Below, piece after piece: positions 61,959 to 64,000 of a stretch of DNA of 64,000 nt (position 1 is the stretch's first letter; the number at the start of each line of letters is the position of its first letter). A program made the translations under genes and the position numbers. The DNA lies in contig CANQRU010000008.1 in the NCBI GenBank assembly GCA_947626395.1, positions 24,296 to 88,295 on the forward strand. Direction: 5' to 3'. The DNA comes from an uncultured Lachnospiraceae bacterium (GTDB lineage: Bacteria; Bacillota; Clostridia; Lachnospirales; Lachnospiraceae). Under the pieces are notes generated by a model. That model was not told the DNA's origin and searched no databases. It saw only the letters and a list, made by a program, of their open reading frames with translations.

Positions 61959-62849
61959 TCAGTCCTGTGTCAGATACTGCCGGGATACATATGCCTGTGT
62001 GCCTTCATAATTAATGATGGCCCAGGTCTCATCGTAATTGCCGACATAGTCGACGACGGTATCTGTATCCAGAACGCCCAGCCGCCGGCTGCTGGTACTG
62101 GGCTCCGCGCGGACGTTCAGGTAATCGGTGGTCTTATAGACCGGTGCGGGAGTCGTCTCCGCCATGGTCTCGGGAGCGGCTGTCGTCGGAATCTCTTCTT
62201 CCGCGGCCGTCGTTTCGTCGTTGGCCACGGATTCTGTCGATACCGTGGGAGTGGTCTCTTCCGGCGCAGAGTCGTCAGAACGCAGCAGGCGTACAAGCGC
62301 GATCACGATGATCACCGCGACGACAACGACAGCGATGCGCATCAGATCCGTGCTGGACAGGGGGAAACCCTCCTGGGAGCGTCTGCGGCTCCTTGCCGCG
62401 TTCGAACGGGGCCGCTGCTGGCCGCCTCCGGACGGGCGCTGCTGGGAACTGCGCTGCTGCGGTCTCTGCGGGGAAGCATTCATATAATCTTTGGAGAAGG
62501 TAACCACTTCGTGGGAGAGAAGCTGGCATGCCTGATTGGCGTCGTAAGCGTTCTCATTGCCTTCGTGAGCGGCTTTATTGCCAAGCATACGGATCTTGTG
62601 GTAATGTTCGCAGGTGGTTTTGCTGATCCAGCGGTTGGAATAAAGTTCATCGATCAGGGATGACAGATCCTGGTTCGAATTGGTCGTGGTGATGGCGGCT
62701 TTATCGCACAGATCCTGTACCATAAATTCAAGAGTCTGACGGCACTTGATCATGGACAGATTGTATTTCCTCTGGCTGTTTAAGAGCTGGGCGTCCTTGA
62801 GACCCTTGCGGATCCTTTCCCAATTATTACCCGAAACTGGTGCTGGCAT
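61959..62849 (-). CDS. DUF4145-like protein with membrane helix and SH3 domain
   Basis: 296 residues from the ATG at 62849, which has AAGGAGGG upstream; the 440-residue track ORF runs into the divergent promoter region and is rejected. The N-terminal helical domain (SMIKCRQTLEFMVQDLCDKA and HYHKIRMLGNKAAHEG) is DUF4145-like. Then come a Gln/Arg/Ser-rich basic linker, a membrane helix (LMRIAVVVVAVIIVIALV), a Thr/Glu-rich spacer and a C-terminal bacterial SH3 domain (YLNVRAEPSTSSRRLGVL). It couples a cytosolic sensing module to a wall-facing SH3 module; function unknown. Confidence 0.82.
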   Translation of the reverse strand: MPAPVSGNNWERIRKGLKDAQLLNSQRKYNLSMIKCRQTLEFMVQDLCDKAAITTTNSNQDLSSLIDELYSNRWISKTTCEHYHKIRMLGNKAAHEGNENAYDANQACQLLSHEVVTFSKDYMNASPQRPQQRSSQQRPSGGGQQRPRSNAARSRRRSQEGFPLSSTDLMRIAVVVVAVIIVIALVRLLRSDDSAPEETTPTVSTESVANDETTAAEEEIPTTAAPETMAETTPAPVYKTTDYLNVRAEPSTSSRRLGVLDTDTVVDYVGNYDETWAIINYEGTQAYVSRQYLTQD

Positions 62850-62931
62850 AGATACCCTCCTTCTCGGCGATTCCGTATCATGTAGGCGTCCTGACCGGCC
62901 GGATGCGGCACGATGGTACACCTTTCTTTTC

Positions 62932-62960
62932 ATTATACTATTAAACGACAAAATATGCAC
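62932..62960 (-). promoter_or_regulatory. Probable promoter of the DUF4145-SH3 gene
   Basis: A perfect minus-strand TATAAT (62932-62937) sits in an AT-rich region; no good -35 hexamer at 16-18 bp could be chosen. Confidence 0.4.
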
Positions 62961-63012
62961 TAAAAATTTTCGAAAACTGTAGAAAAATTTAAAAATGTGG
63001 AAAAAATATCGG

Positions 63013-63041
63013 TTGAAATGGGGAAAAAGTAATGATATACT
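63013..63041 (+). promoter_or_regulatory. Promoter of trmB
   Basis: TTGAAA and TATACT are separated by 17 bp and lie 52 bp before the preferred trmB start. Confidence 0.65.
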
Positions 63042-63093
63042 GGCCGCGAAGAAGCAGGAACGCATCCACAGACAGCACAAGGAGACGAGAATT

Positions 63094-63741
63094 ATGAGAT
63101 TACGCCACATCACGGGCGCGGAACAGCGGATCGCCGAAAGCATCCATGTGGTTTCAGATCCGGAAACGCACCGGGGCCGCTGGCCGGAGGTGTACGGGAA
63201 TGGCCATCCGATCCATGTTGAGATCGGCATGGGGAAGGGGAAGTTCCTGATGGAACTGGCGCGGCAGAACCCGCAGATCAATTACCTGGGCGTGGAGATC
63301 TATTCCTCCGTACTTCTGAAGGCAGTGCAGAAACAGGAGGAAGAACAGCTTCCCAATGTGCGGTTTCTCTGCGTGGATGCGCTTCGTCTGGCGGATATTC
63401 TGGGGCCCGGCGAGACGGCGAAGATCTATCTGAATTTCTCGGATCCCTGGCCGAAGGACCGGCACGCCAAGCGGCGCCTGACGTCGCCGCGCTTTCTGGC
63501 GGTCTATGACCGGATCCTGACGCCGGACGGTACGGTGGAATTTAAGACGGACAACAAGGAGCTTTTTGCGTATTCTCTGGAATCGGTTCCCGCGGCCGGG
63601 TGGGAGATCATTTACTCCACGTTCGATCTGCATCACAGCGAATATGCCGAGGGCAACGTGATGACGGAATACGAGGAGAAATTCGCCGCGGAGGGCAAAC
63701 CGATCTGTAAACTGGTTGCAACCCGGCGGAAAATAGAGTAA
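63094..63741 (+). CDS. trmB: tRNA (guanine-N7)-methyltransferase TrmB
   Basis: 215 residues from the ATG at 63094 (AAGGAGACG upstream), the normal TrmB length; the track start at 62995 lies in the promoter. SAM-binding EIGMGKGKFLMELA, the NFSDPWPKDRHAKRRL motif that binds tRNA and catalyses, and TDNKELFAYSLE are diagnostic. It forms m7G46 in the variable loop of tRNA. Confidence 0.96.
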   Translation: MRLRHITGAEQRIAESIHVVSDPETHRGRWPEVYGNGHPIHVEIGMGKGKFLMELARQNPQINYLGVEIYSSVLLKAVQKQEEEQLPNVRFLCVDALRLADILGPGETAKIYLNFSDPWPKDRHAKRRLTSPRFLAVYDRILTPDGTVEFKTDNKELFAYSLESVPAAGWEIIYSTFDLHHSEYAEGNVMTEYEEKFAAEGKPICKLVATRRKIE

Positions 63742-63773
63742 AATATAGAAAAGCGGTAAAACTGGTGATATAG

Positions 63774-63920
63774 ATGGGAATGCGCGAGACGGTCCTGACG
63801 AAGCTGCAGCAGGCCACCTGCGATAAACCGGAACTGAACCGGAGGTTTCTGCGGATCTGGAAGTCGCTTAAGAACGTGGAGAAGGCGATTCAGGGCGGCG
63901 GAGACGGCAAAGGAAAATAA
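63774..63920 (+). CDS. Small basic protein, 48 aa, unknown
   Basis: A 48-codon frame (starts MGMRETVLTKLQQATCDKP, ends GGGDGKGK) 32 bp after trmB. The helical, basic composition (NRRFLRIWKSLKNVEKAI) looks protein-like. The ribosome binding site is weak (GGTGATATAG). It is below the ORF track cutoff. Possibly a conserved small gene in the trmB operon. Confidence 0.4.
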   Translation: MGMRETVLTKLQQATCDKPELNRRFLRIWKSLKNVEKAIQGGGDGKGK

Positions 63921-63930
63921 TATATAGGTA

Positions 63931-63993
63931 ATTGCGAAACGAGTTCGCAATCTTGATTCCAAACAAGGAAGAAATCCTGCAGAGCAGGATTTC
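63931..63993. repeat. Two adjacent perfect hairpins at the window edge
   Basis: ATTGCGAA / TTCGCAAT (63931-63951) and GAAATCCTGC / GCAGGATTTC (63971-63993) are separated by 19 bases. Neither is followed by a T-run within the window. They could be a dispersed palindromic element or the start of a structured RNA; the window ends too soon to tell. Confidence 0.5.
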
Positions 63994-64000
63994 AAGGATA

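Noticed and set aside
61959-63281. 440-residue start for the DUF4145-SH3 protein
   Set aside because: The first 144 codons cover the divergent promoter region and part of trmB; a good ribosome binding site and ATG exist at 62849.

Overview
The window looks like a chromosomal segment from a strictly anaerobic, gut-type Clostridia, most likely a Lachnospiraceae relative. The evidence is about 50-58% GC coding sequence, AGGAGG-type ribosome binding sites, a DUF3881 protein, [FeFe]-hydrogenase maturation genes, VanR/VanS-like and large hybrid sensor kinases, and no respiratory genes. It opens in parA-parB with a perfect parS site and the DUF4446 gene that usually follows, so it probably lies close to the chromosome origin. 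These assignments come from reading the sequence; no database search was run.

Layout. 0-5 kb is ordinary core: parA (5' end missing), parB, DUF4446, gdhA, DUF3881, tRNA-Arg(CCT). 5-17 kb is accessory and full of scars: a histidine-kinase remnant, an AAA/DUF4143 ATPase, a 23-bp tandem array between divergent promoters, and an operon of BAAT-like hydrolase, metallo-hydrolase and a paired ABC exporter behind two GTTAGC palindromes. It continues with a P-type ATPase remnant, a secreted repeat protein beside a two-component system, a RelB/PIN toxin-antitoxin pair flanked by 43-bp direct repeats, and GNAT fragments. 17-28 kb holds a MATE transporter behind twin structured RNA elements, a CstA-type carrier, hydF with its TM1266 regulator behind an attenuator-like leader, a hybrid kinase, and a T-box leader driving TIGR04076, aldo/keto reductase and NhaC-type carrier genes.

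28-43 kb has a second hybrid kinase, an M3 oligopeptidase and a five-gene peptide ABC operon. In that operon the ATPases carry unusual additions: a coiled-coil insertion in the OppD-like subunit and a C-terminal membrane hairpin on the OppF-like subunit. An extra membrane-anchored protein follows. Peptide uptake plus the cytosolic M3 peptidase suggests peptide feeding.

43-52 kb is a compact catabolic operon: a tripartite tricarboxylate (TTT) transporter, a cytosolic Cys-type sulfatase, a lactonase-like metallo-hydrolase, a Tm-1-like protein and a class II aldolase, with a convergent GntR/FCD regulator. It reads as uptake, desulfation, ring opening and carbon-carbon cleavage of a sulfated small acid. 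52-57 kb is a minus-strand, tightly overlapped operon for a pilus or secretion machine: transglutaminase-like protein, GspF, four small single-membrane-pass proteins and PilT. It has no visible GspE/PilB, prepilin peptidase or canonical pilin. 57-64 kb holds envelope and housekeeping genes: a repeat/CAP protein, a DEDDh exonuclease, a DacA-type carboxypeptidase, TIGR01906, a DUF4145-SH3 protein and trmB.

The best candidates for undescribed biology are four. (1) Twin hairpins with internal covariation upstream of the MATE gene. (2) A short repeat family with self-complementary variable stems and a constant loop, which has also entered hydF in frame. (3) The PilT/GspF operon without pilins. (4) The TTT-sulfatase-lactonase-aldolase pathway.
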